From: a virus
Strand: one strand, 5' to 3'
Virus record (IMG/VR): IMGVR_UViG_3300042946_000615
Span: 1 to 64,000 of that record
DNA length: 64,000 bases
Below are positions 57,400-64,000 of the stretch, in pieces. The notes under the pieces are model-generated. The model worked only from the letters and a program-made list of their open reading frames with translations. It made no database searches and was not told the origin of the DNA. Numbering within the stretch: position 1 is the stretch's first letter; each line of letters opens with the position of its first letter. Both the position numbers and the translations under genes were made by a program.

Positions 57400-58104
57400 T
57401 TACTTGTTAGTTTTCTTGCCTAGTTTACTTGATACAAATTCGACCAATGCTGCTCTAGTTGACTCTAGTGCAGATTCTACATCGTTACTGCCAACACCTA
57501 GATTAACGTTTGCTTCAACCTCGGCTGTTTCTAGTACCGATGGGTCTGCTTCAATTGAAGTTTCTTCTGATGCTCTTTTGCGCATCATCATGGCTTCTTC
57601 TTCTTTGTCTTTCTTTTTGAATTTTTCTAACCAAGGTGGCAATTTGCCAGCAAAAAGAGAAGTCATAGCTTCAAAAGCTTCGTCATCCAAACTTTCGAAT
57701 TTGTCAACTGTTGCTTCAGCTGATTCGTTATCAATACCAGCCTCAATTAAAGTAGCCATTCTCTTCATCTTCTTTTCTTTCTTCATCATGGCTTCTTCTT
57801 TAGCAACATATTCTGCGATAGTGGTAAGAGCAGCCTGTAATTCACTCTTAGCCTTTTTCATATCTTCTTCTTTTTTCATTTGCTCTTCGTTCTTTTTGGC
57901 TGCTTCTGATTTGATTTGATCAATTTCAGCTAGTAGTGCCTCGTTAGCAACAGTTAGCTCTTCGATTTTTGATGTTAATTCTGCGGCATTAACTTCAGCA
58001 ACTGGAGCAACTTCAGTTTGCTCTGTTACTGTTTCTGCCACTACTTCTGCTACTGTTGGAACTTCTTTGGTTTCCATCTCTGTCTCTGTATTAGCTGAAC
58101 TCAT
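57400..58104 (-). CDS. Possible scaffold protein from internal start
   Basis: Same frame as the 515-residue protein. ATG at 58102-58104 begins MSSANTETEMETKEVPT and has GGAGA 8 nt upstream, the same type of leader as the capsid gene. It would give 234 residues covering only the coiled-coil scaffold part. It parallels lambda gpNu3 within gpC. Expression is inferred. Confidence 0.5.
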   Translation of the reverse strand: MSSANTETEMETKEVPTVAEVVAETVTEQTEVAPVAEVNAAELTSKIEELTVANEALLAEIDQIKSEAAKKNEEQMKKEEDMKKAKSELQAALTTIAEYVAKEEAMMKKEKKMKRMATLIEAGIDNESAEATVDKFESLDDEAFEAMTSLFAGKLPPWLEKFKKKDKEEEAMMMRKRASEETSIEADPSVLETAEVEANVNLGVGSNDVESALESTRAALVEFVSSKLGKKTNK

Positions 58105-58947
58105 AATTAAAGTCTCCGATTGTATATTGGATTGAAAATTTAATACACCTGAATTGACAATTTCTTCATTTTTTTCTTCAATATTATCATTACTAGCAAC
58201 TGCATTTACTGGAACTATTATGTTTTTAGAAAAAATAACGCTATCTTCGTTGGCCGGTCTGTTCACAAAACCCTTACCGGTAAAGGTGATATTTCTTAAA
58301 ACTCTACCAATTTTATAGTTCTCGTGTTCTCCGACTCCTCCATATGATCTTAAAAATTTTGTTAAATATGCAGTATCTTCATTTCGTCCAAGAACATGAT
58401 ATTGACCAGTGCCATTATCTAATAAGCCATAATCAAACCCCTTAAAGAAGCACTCCATACTAACATATTTAGTTCCGTCTTCTATTTCTGATATTAATTT
58501 CATGGATCTTTCGCGTAAATTTTCGTCGCTAAAACCCTTGTATATAACTGATCCTGTTAAAATGTGATATTTTTCAGGAAGATTCTCTATTGGGGTATTT
58601 TCGTCAATTAAAATTCCATCTTCTGTTATGGGCCAATTAGAAACAATATGACCGATAATAGAGTGCTCATCATGCTCAAGATTAGTAGGTTTATGTTCTG
58701 GGGTATTTTTAGCATTCCATACTTCTACCTTGTCAAAAATGTCATCATTTTTATTCCAAGATGACGAAACTAAAATAGATTGAACATAATATAGGTCTTC
58801 ATCATCAAATGACGCTATGCTTTTAAAGTATTTTGAATCTTTTTTGGAGCCACCATATGGCTCAACAACACAAGCATATGATATAGAAGCAGAGGCTTTA
58901 AGAGACTCTTCTAATCCATCAAGTTTTTCTTGCTCATATATTTTCAT
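57400..58947 (-). CDS. Capsid protease fused to scaffold
   Basis: 515 residues with AAGGT upstream. Residues about 50-240 are protease-like: NLEHDEHSIIGHI with His 92, and KYVSMECFFKG with Ser 163 are candidate catalytic His and Ser. GRVLRNITFTGKGFVNRPAN is typical of prohead proteases of this type. Residues about 282-515 are a coiled-coil-rich scaffold (EELTVANEALLAEIDQIKSE, AAKKNEEQMKKEEDMKKAKS). A Met with its own GGAGA leader at 58104 could give scaffold alone, as lambda C/Nu3. Confidence 0.75.
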   Translation of the reverse strand: MKIYEQEKLDGLEESLKASASISYACVVEPYGGSKKDSKYFKSIASFDDEDLYYVQSILVSSSWNKNDDIFDKVEVWNAKNTPEHKPTNLEHDEHSIIGHIVSNWPITEDGILIDENTPIENLPEKYHILTGSVIYKGFSDENLRERSMKLISEIEDGTKYVSMECFFKGFDYGLLDNGTGQYHVLGRNEDTAYLTKFLRSYGGVGEHENYKIGRVLRNITFTGKGFVNRPANEDSVIFSKNIIVPVNAVASNDNIEEKNEEIVNSGVLNFQSNIQSETLIMSSANTETEMETKEVPTVAEVVAETVTEQTEVAPVAEVNAAELTSKIEELTVANEALLAEIDQIKSEAAKKNEEQMKKEEDMKKAKSELQAALTTIAEYVAKEEAMMKKEKKMKRMATLIEAGIDNESAEATVDKFESLDDEAFEAMTSLFAGKLPPWLEKFKKKDKEEEAMMMRKRASEETSIEADPSVLETAEVEANVNLGVGSNDVESALESTRAALVEFVSSKLGKKTNK

Positions 58948-58969
58948 ATTATTTAACCTTTTATTTTGG

Positions 58970-61156
58970 TTAGTTATCTATTTCGTTATACACCATAGAA
59001 TAAAAAGAGGCTTTAGCTTGCTTAGTTTCATCAACAGAAAGTTCTCTGCCTAAATCTGACTGTAGAGCTTTTAGCCATAAATAATAGTTATTAAGATAAG
59101 GACTGGTTGTTGATGCTATAAGATTTATAGTATTATCTTCACTTAGCGCTGAAAATGGACTAATTGATAATAGCACATTTGTTTTTATGCTTTCTAGTTT
59201 TTCAGATTCTATATTACTTAAGCTTCTTAGATTTTTCTTATTAAAAAACTCTAACACTATAGGATTAATTATTTCACTAATTTTATCCTGTGCTCCTGAT
59301 GCCCACATGGATAATTTGGCGCCAGTCTGAGGAGAAAACTTTTTAGTCTTTCTTTTTTCTGTATCTTTGGACAACTTCGGGCGACCTTCTCCGGACTGCT
59401 TAGGCAATGAAGAAGTTTTTGGAGAACCATTACCTCCAACTGGCACTCCTGGAGTTTTCATTTCTAATGCGGGTTTTTCCCCACCCTTTTTCTTGTCTAG
59501 TTCTAAACCAACCTGACTTGGGGCAACTACTCCTGTTTGTAATGCTATTTTCTTTAATGAATTCTCAAACTGAGGATCAAACCACGGACCAGATTTAGCA
59601 ACCATTCTATTACTATCTCTTTCTCGACTCTCTCTATTAAGTCTTGTTTTCTCCATATCAGGATCAAATCCAAATTTAGTTTGTAATAACTCATCACTAA
59701 TAAGATTACGATCAGCCAACTGAACCAATAAAGCTTTTTCACTATCTTCGTTGCTTAAATCCATTTTATCAAATTCTAATTTAGCAGGGTACTTGAAACC
59801 CATTGCTTTCTGAACAAGAGCAATTTCTTCTTCCCAAAATTCTATTAATCTGTCTCGACCATATTGAAGTCTTTGAGTAAGGGTCTTTAAGCTAATGAAA
59901 TTATTTGTTGTTCCTGCTGCACCAAATGTTCCTGTTAATGTAGGAGGAATACCTAATCCTGCATATATTGCATTAAGGTGGGGAATATATTTGCCTTCTC
60001 CCAAGAAATTATGAACATTGGTATTGCTTTCCATTAATTCTATATCTGGCCCCCAAATCAAATCCATGGTTCCTCCGCCAACATTATTACCAAGGATCTG
60101 GGCAAGTTTGGATGTGGCTGCTTTGGTTGGAGCAATTTTATGCTCTAAGCTACCTAATTTAAAAATTCTAATATTACTAATAGCACCGTCAAGAGCTGCC
60201 ATGTCAGCTAATTTAAGCTTCTCAACAACTGTAATATCGTCCATGATAGCATAGATCATAGGATATGCCCATGCTTGCCAATCGTCTTTTTTATAATGAA
60301 ATACTAGTGTCTTATCGTAATCAAGAGGATATGGTTTCTTGTTTTTAGCAGCTTCTATGATTTGTGCAGGTAGGTTCTCGATAACTCTCTTTTCGTTTTC
60401 TGTTTTGGGATTATTAATAACCTTGCGTAATGAGGCTGGTAAAATTAATTCGTATGTTTTATTGTTTAAGAATGATGATAATGCACCAGCAGATACCTCA
60501 ACGCAAACAGGATCTATAAAAGTATATTTCCATGGGATTTCTCTTTTTTCAACACTAATTTCTGGAAGTTCATTCAGCTGCATGTCTGCTGTTCCAAGGG
60601 CTTTATATAATTTATCAGCAACTTTTATGCTTATCTTTGCTGTTCGTCTGTCTATAACTATGTTGCCGCTTTTATATAGATTATTAAGAAATCTTTCGCT
60701 ACGATCTTTGCCATTTATCTTCTTAAACCATCTTCTATAAAATCTTTCTATTCTTTTATTTCTATGAACTAAACGGATACCCTGACTAGCAAAATCGCCC
60801 ATAAGATCTATTACGTTTTTTACTAATCCCACCCTTTGATAAATTCGCTCTGCTCTTTGTAAGATCATTTTGATCTCATTAGGAGGAGCCTCTTGTGGTC
60901 TAAATGTATAGTAATCGTCTTTTGTTAATCCTGGGCGACTTCCAGTAAGACCATCTAAACTAGAAAAATCAAGACTATATCTTCTTCCTCCTGCGGTTGC
61001 CTTTTCTACCAGAGTAAATTCGTCTAGTGATGCCCCAGCAGTTTTTAAAGCTTCTTGTTTACTTAATAAATCATCACCCCATGTTACATAAGCTTCTGGT
61101 GGTGCAGTGTTAGATGTGCCTAAAACTTCCTCTTTTGTTCTTTTTTTATTGGCCAT
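58970..61156 (-). CDS. Portal protein
   Basis: 728 residues. Helix-strand core with IDLMGDFASQGIRLVHRNKR, RRTAKISIKV, DDITVVEKLKLADMAALDGA and the GLGIPPTLTGTFGAAGTTNN segment match the portal of HK97-like phages; the long C-terminal part (from about 550) is a Lys/Ser/Pro-rich extension and helices. It is the 12-fold ring at the vertex through which DNA enters, and the dock for neck proteins. It directly follows the large terminase. The extension is longer than usual (about 450-550). Confidence 0.82.
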   Translation of the reverse strand: MANKKRTKEEVLGTSNTAPPEAYVTWGDDLLSKQEALKTAGASLDEFTLVEKATAGGRRYSLDFSSLDGLTGSRPGLTKDDYYTFRPQEAPPNEIKMILQRAERIYQRVGLVKNVIDLMGDFASQGIRLVHRNKRIERFYRRWFKKINGKDRSERFLNNLYKSGNIVIDRRTAKISIKVADKLYKALGTADMQLNELPEISVEKREIPWKYTFIDPVCVEVSAGALSSFLNNKTYELILPASLRKVINNPKTENEKRVIENLPAQIIEAAKNKKPYPLDYDKTLVFHYKKDDWQAWAYPMIYAIMDDITVVEKLKLADMAALDGAISNIRIFKLGSLEHKIAPTKAATSKLAQILGNNVGGGTMDLIWGPDIELMESNTNVHNFLGEGKYIPHLNAIYAGLGIPPTLTGTFGAAGTTNNFISLKTLTQRLQYGRDRLIEFWEEEIALVQKAMGFKYPAKLEFDKMDLSNEDSEKALLVQLADRNLISDELLQTKFGFDPDMEKTRLNRESRERDSNRMVAKSGPWFDPQFENSLKKIALQTGVVAPSQVGLELDKKKGGEKPALEMKTPGVPVGGNGSPKTSSLPKQSGEGRPKLSKDTEKRKTKKFSPQTGAKLSMWASGAQDKISEIINPIVLEFFNKKNLRSLSNIESEKLESIKTNVLLSISPFSALSEDNTINLIASTTSPYLNNYYLWLKALQSDLGRELSVDETKQAKASFYSMVYNEIDN
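58986..58994 (-). promoter_or_regulatory. Candidate late promoter motif (GGTGTATAA), inside portal end
   Basis: 38 nt upstream of the protease-scaffold ATG, but lying in the last codons of portal (coding Met-Val-Tyr-Asn). Same distance as at the tail tube. As it is coding, coincidence is possible. Confidence 0.4.
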
Positions 61157-61204
61157 AATTGTTAATTCTAATGTAATGAGATTGTAAAGTGATTACTGAT
61201 TTAA

Positions 61205-61213
61205 TAATACACT
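61205..61213 (-). promoter_or_regulatory. Candidate late promoter motif (AGTGTATTA)
   Basis: 48 nt upstream of the portal ATG, in the gap after the terminase stop at 61214. Confidence 0.5.
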
Positions 61214-63238
61214 TTATCTATAAATTCCTGTATATACGTCATCATTTGCTCCGTTAACAAACCATTCTGGTCCTCTGTACATATTGCCATTGTTTTTAAC
61301 CGAGTCTTTAGCGTTGGCTCCTATTATATCATAATCAATAGGTTTTAGGCTTTTATTAAGTTGTCTTGCTAACATATTGGCAATAATTAAAGAACTATAG
61401 CGGTCCTTTCGTAATCTTCCTTTTCTTCCTTGTCCTAGTTTAGTTTCTGGTGTGTCCCAGCGATCTCTAGCGTTCGGTCCTTGACTAGTTTGTGTCATGA
61501 CTATGGTGGTAAGCTCATTTTTTAATTCTTCAATTTCTAATATGCATTCGCTAACACTATCGTATAATGGATTTAAATCTGTTTCCAATATGCTTTTGCC
61601 TTCTCTTTCTATAGCTAGTCCTAGAGTTAAGTTGTCAAACGCAGGAAATAATAAAGCCTTATCTTCTAAATCTTTTCGCAACCCGTGATTGGCTTGACTT
61701 GTCCATTCAGCTTTTGCAAACTGTATTAATTCTAAAACATGCAATCCTGGTTGATCATCCGTGTCTTTACTTTTATCTTCAATTGTTGGCCAAATTAATA
61801 TTTCTCCTTCCTCCAGCTTATTTGGATCGTGCAGCGATTCTTCAATAGCCACACCACCTCCTTGAGCGTCCATCCCTATTTTAATGGGCTTAAACGTTTT
61901 CATCAAATTTCTAATTTTACGAGCACAGAAACCATAGAAATCATGTTCCGTTATGAGTCCGGTTTTTTGGCGCTCTTTAAAATTAGCTCTATTAGTAGTC
62001 CAGCAATACACGATCTTGGAATGCGTCGGATTAACTTCCAATACAACTATACTAAAATTATCTTGCTCACTAGCAGGATCGATACCATATACATATTCTT
62101 TATTAGGGTCTCCTTTTGTTATGGCGTCGAACATTACTGGTTTTCCATCTATGATTATTTGGGTGTTGGACACCACGCAACTTTCTATTAAACTTCGTCT
62201 AAAAAATCCCTCACTATCTTTTACGAAACATGCAGCATATTCCATATTGTATATACCGCTATGTATTGTAGCTTTAGCTCTACTAACTTGTTTATCATCC
62301 ATGAATCCTTTTGGAATAAGCTCATAAGGAATTCGAATAATACTATAATCTTTCCAGTTAAAGCTATCAGGAACTTCTCCTTTGAATATGTCTTCAAGTT
62401 TTCTTTTGTCCCCTTTGCTTTCTATGATAGCCTTATATCTTTTCCAATAACTAGCAAAGTGTTTAAAGTCATAGTCTGCTGTGCCACTAATTATAGCTTG
62501 ATTTCCCATTTTAGTATTTAGCACTTCTAGCTCTTCATTCCATATTCCTGCTTCTATCATTGCGTTCTTTTTAGCTTCTTCTTTAACATTTTGAATAGGA
62601 CTAGCAGATACCGCAGCGAATCCGGAAACTACTGTTTCGTATATATCTGGTGATATGGATGCAAATTCGTCAGCAATAATAATATGTGCTCTCAAACCTC
62701 TAATCTTGCTTCCGTCGCCCATAGGGATAGCAATCGTCCAACTGTCACCTAGTCTTATAGTGCATCTGTCTACGTCTCTTCGCGGACCATCGTCGTTACC
62801 ATTAAAGATACTTCTTAATATCGGACTACTACGCCAAATGGTTTCCATATATTCGAAAATAATTTTACTTTGACGAAACGCGGCGCCTACTACAACTATT
62901 TTTGTTCCTGGACAAAATGTACATTTGATAATACAATACAAAGCCATTAAGAACGATTTACCCCAGCCACGACTAGCGATATACATTGGAAATGGTCTTA
63001 TCCAAAATTCTTGTAATATTAAAATTTGCATAGGATGCAATTCAATATTGAATAAAAGCTTCACCATACTACCAATATACTTTGGATCTTTTAAAACTTT
63101 CATCAGATGAAGATCAGGCAGTTCAATATCTCTTTCTGATCTATTGATCATCACATTTTTATTGATTTTAAGTTGACTTACGTCGCCCAGACCTAGCCAA
63201 GCGTCATCAAAAGATATCTTATTTAACGATTCAGCCAT
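61214..63238 (-). CDS. terL: Terminase large subunit
   Basis: 674 residues. ATPase: Walker A SRGWGKS (89-95), Walker B IIIADE (186-191), and the SGT coupling motif at 251-253. RNase H-like nuclease: Asp 387 in YGIDPAS, Asp 457 in IGMDAQGGG, and a C-terminal RKDRYSSLIIAN which likely supplies the third acidic residue. It cuts and pumps concatemeric DNA into the prohead. The ATG overlaps the upstream nuclease by 8 nt. The length is somewhat larger than average (about 450-600). Confidence 0.95.
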   Translation of the reverse strand: MAESLNKISFDDAWLGLGDVSQLKINKNVMINRSERDIELPDLHLMKVLKDPKYIGSMVKLLFNIELHPMQILILQEFWIRPFPMYIASRGWGKSFLMALYCIIKCTFCPGTKIVVVGAAFRQSKIIFEYMETIWRSSPILRSIFNGNDDGPRRDVDRCTIRLGDSWTIAIPMGDGSKIRGLRAHIIIADEFASISPDIYETVVSGFAAVSASPIQNVKEEAKKNAMIEAGIWNEELEVLNTKMGNQAIISGTADYDFKHFASYWKRYKAIIESKGDKRKLEDIFKGEVPDSFNWKDYSIIRIPYELIPKGFMDDKQVSRAKATIHSGIYNMEYAACFVKDSEGFFRRSLIESCVVSNTQIIIDGKPVMFDAITKGDPNKEYVYGIDPASEQDNFSIVVLEVNPTHSKIVYCWTTNRANFKERQKTGLITEHDFYGFCARKIRNLMKTFKPIKIGMDAQGGGVAIEESLHDPNKLEEGEILIWPTIEDKSKDTDDQPGLHVLELIQFAKAEWTSQANHGLRKDLEDKALLFPAFDNLTLGLAIEREGKSILETDLNPLYDSVSECILEIEELKNELTTIVMTQTSQGPNARDRWDTPETKLGQGRKGRLRKDRYSSLIIANMLARQLNKSLKPIDYDIIGANAKDSVKNNGNMYRGPEWFVNGANDDVYTGIYR

Positions 63239-63719
63239 CTGATTTTTTAACCATTTCTATATAATGTATTTTCTTAAAGATAAATTCAGCTATCTTTTCA
63301 GCATTAGACGCGCTACCGCAAAATATAACTTTAATATTATGATTTAGTTGTAGCTCTAAAATATTCTTAATAAGAAAGGAAGGAGTAATCTTAACTTTAT
63401 CCCACATTCTTTTAGGAACAGTACTTCCTTCTGGATATATTAATAGATCTTCGAGATTAAATTCTAATAATAAAAATGAATATTTAAATTGGCTCAATCG
63501 CATCACAACATCTTTGAATCGACTCTCGACAATGTTAGTTGCAAATTCGCTAGAGCTTTTCTTTCTCTCAATAGTTAATATGTGCTCTAAGCCCTCAATA
63601 CTATAGTCCCCGGTATCTAACTTTTTATGAGCCTTGGTATAGTCGTTAAAATTCCACGGCTGTTGTTCTCTGGTATCTATTATTATGGTAAAGTTATTAT
63701 AGGTATTATTATTTGTCAT
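63231..63719 (-). CDS. ERCC4-type nuclease domain protein
   Basis: 162 residues. IIIDTREQQPW (12-22), GDYS (37-40) and LTIERKK (48-54, with the ERK signature) match the ERCC4/XPF nuclease fold, a PD-(D/E)XK relative that cuts branched DNA. A free-standing version without HhH domain is unusual, so a structure-specific resolvase or packaging role is possible. It overlaps terL and the HNH gene by a few nt, so it is co-translated with packaging genes. Confidence 0.8.
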   Translation of the reverse strand: MTNNNTYNNFTIIIDTREQQPWNFNDYTKAHKKLDTGDYSIEGLEHILTIERKKSSSEFATNIVESRFKDVVMRLSQFKYSFLLLEFNLEDLLIYPEGSTVPKRMWDKVKITPSFLIKNILELQLNHNIKVIFCGSASNAEKIAEFIFKKIHYIEMVKKSDG

Positions 63720-63999
63720 TTTTTGGCTTCTGCTTTATTATGTTATAAAAAACGGCCTCATAATAAGTTTCTACACCAGTAATCATTTTATGATGATCTT
63801 TACAAAGAGTGATTCCGTTATCTACTTCAAATCGTAGTCCCGGACAATCAGCCCAACGACGAACATGATGAGCATTTAATTTTTTCTTGCTAGAACATCC
63901 TGGCCACTGACAAGTATGATTGTCTCTTGCATAAATTTTGTTTCTCCATTTTTTATATTCTGGATCATTAAAGTTCCTAAGCACGAGAGTATAGTTCAA
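63709..63999 (-). CDS. HNH endonuclease, start uncertain at window edge
   Basis: At least 96 residues. HTCQWPGC (Cys 30, Cys 35), NAHHVRRW (His 44/45), DNGITLCKDHH (Asn 61, Cys 66, His 69/70) form an HNH motif with a zinc site. The first codon within the window is TTG; no ATG is seen, and the frame is open to the edge, so the gene may be longer. HNH genes beside terL are common in HK97-like phages and help packaging. It overlaps the ERCC4-type gene by 11 nt. Confidence 0.8.
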   Translation of the reverse strand: MNYTLVLRNFNDPEYKKWRNKIYARDNHTCQWPGCSSKKKLNAHHVRRWADCPGLRFEVDNGITLCKDHHKMITGVETYYEAVFYNIIKQKPKNDK

Positions 64000-64000
64000 T

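Noticed and set aside
57404-57919. 171-codon plus-strand frame opposite the scaffold part
   Set aside because: Ser/Ala/Phe-rich composition is a mirror of the Lys/Glu/Ala coiled coil; no start signal.
1-64000. tRNA genes, CRISPR arrays, insertion sequences, integrase or attachment sites
   Set aside because: None seen; direct repeats found are all protein-coding duplications within fibres.
1-64000. Stop-codon reassignment
   Set aside because: All three stop codons end genes cleanly at coupled junctions, and no long frame needs an in-frame stop to be read.

Overview
The window is the structural (morphogenesis) arm of a tailed double-stranded DNA phage (Caudoviricetes), probably an uncultured environmental one. 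The reasons are a complete HK97-type series of genes (HNH and ERCC4-like nucleases, large terminase, portal, fused protease-scaffold, decoration protein, major capsid protein, neck proteins, tail tube, chaperone-like proteins, giant tape measure, tail-tip fibres), all on the minus strand, with very tight spacing, frequent ATGA-type overlaps, AT-rich sequence and Shine-Dalgarno leaders (AAGGAG, GGAGA, GAGGT). No sheath gene is seen, so a long non-contractile tail (siphovirus-like) is the simplest reading. The standard genetic code fits, with TAA, TAG and TGA all used as stops. Host and lineage cannot be fixed from the sequence.

Layout in the direction of transcription (from 64000 down to 1): packaging and head genes 63999-55865; a hairpin terminator at 55803-55834 directly after the major capsid gene; an adhesin/decoration block 55756-38929 (fibre-like proteins with repeated NVGIGT-type modules, LamG-like lectin folds, a G8 plus beta-helix protein, and a sulfotransferase); neck and completion genes 38938-32767, interrupted by a P-domain protein and a beta-propeller protein; tail tube 32716-31598; a 48-residue coiled-coil gene missed by length filters; two or three chaperone-like genes 31404-29141; a hairpin terminator; the 6011-residue tape measure 29042-11007; and the distal tail/fibre genes 11010-1, the last of which is cut by the window edge.

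The most striking object is the tape measure. Besides a TP901-type core and membrane segments it carries recognisable enzyme-like modules: staphylococcal-nuclease-like, P-loop plus nucleotidylyltransferase-like, PD-(D/E)XK-like, HAD-like, HExxH zincin-like (two), ADP-ribosyltransferase-like and a pair of EF-hands. They are separated by recurring glycine-rich K-F-A-x-G-G and D-T-V-P-A-M-x-x-P-G-E-F-V linkers. This makes it a candidate cargo-bearing ('polyvalent') tape measure that could deliver effectors with the DNA.

A second discovery is a short motif, [AG]GTGTAT[AT][AT], found on the coding strand 16-52 nt upstream of nine gene starts, nearly always in the few non-coding gaps. It is a candidate phage late promoter. 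Other notable items are a family of NWP/CxxC repeats shared by the three last genes, an apparent circular permutation of a formylglycine-generating-enzyme-like fold in a tail fibre, and a lambda Nu3-like internal start for the scaffold. No tRNA, CRISPR array, insertion sequence, integrase or reverse transcriptase was seen, and no plus-strand gene is supported.
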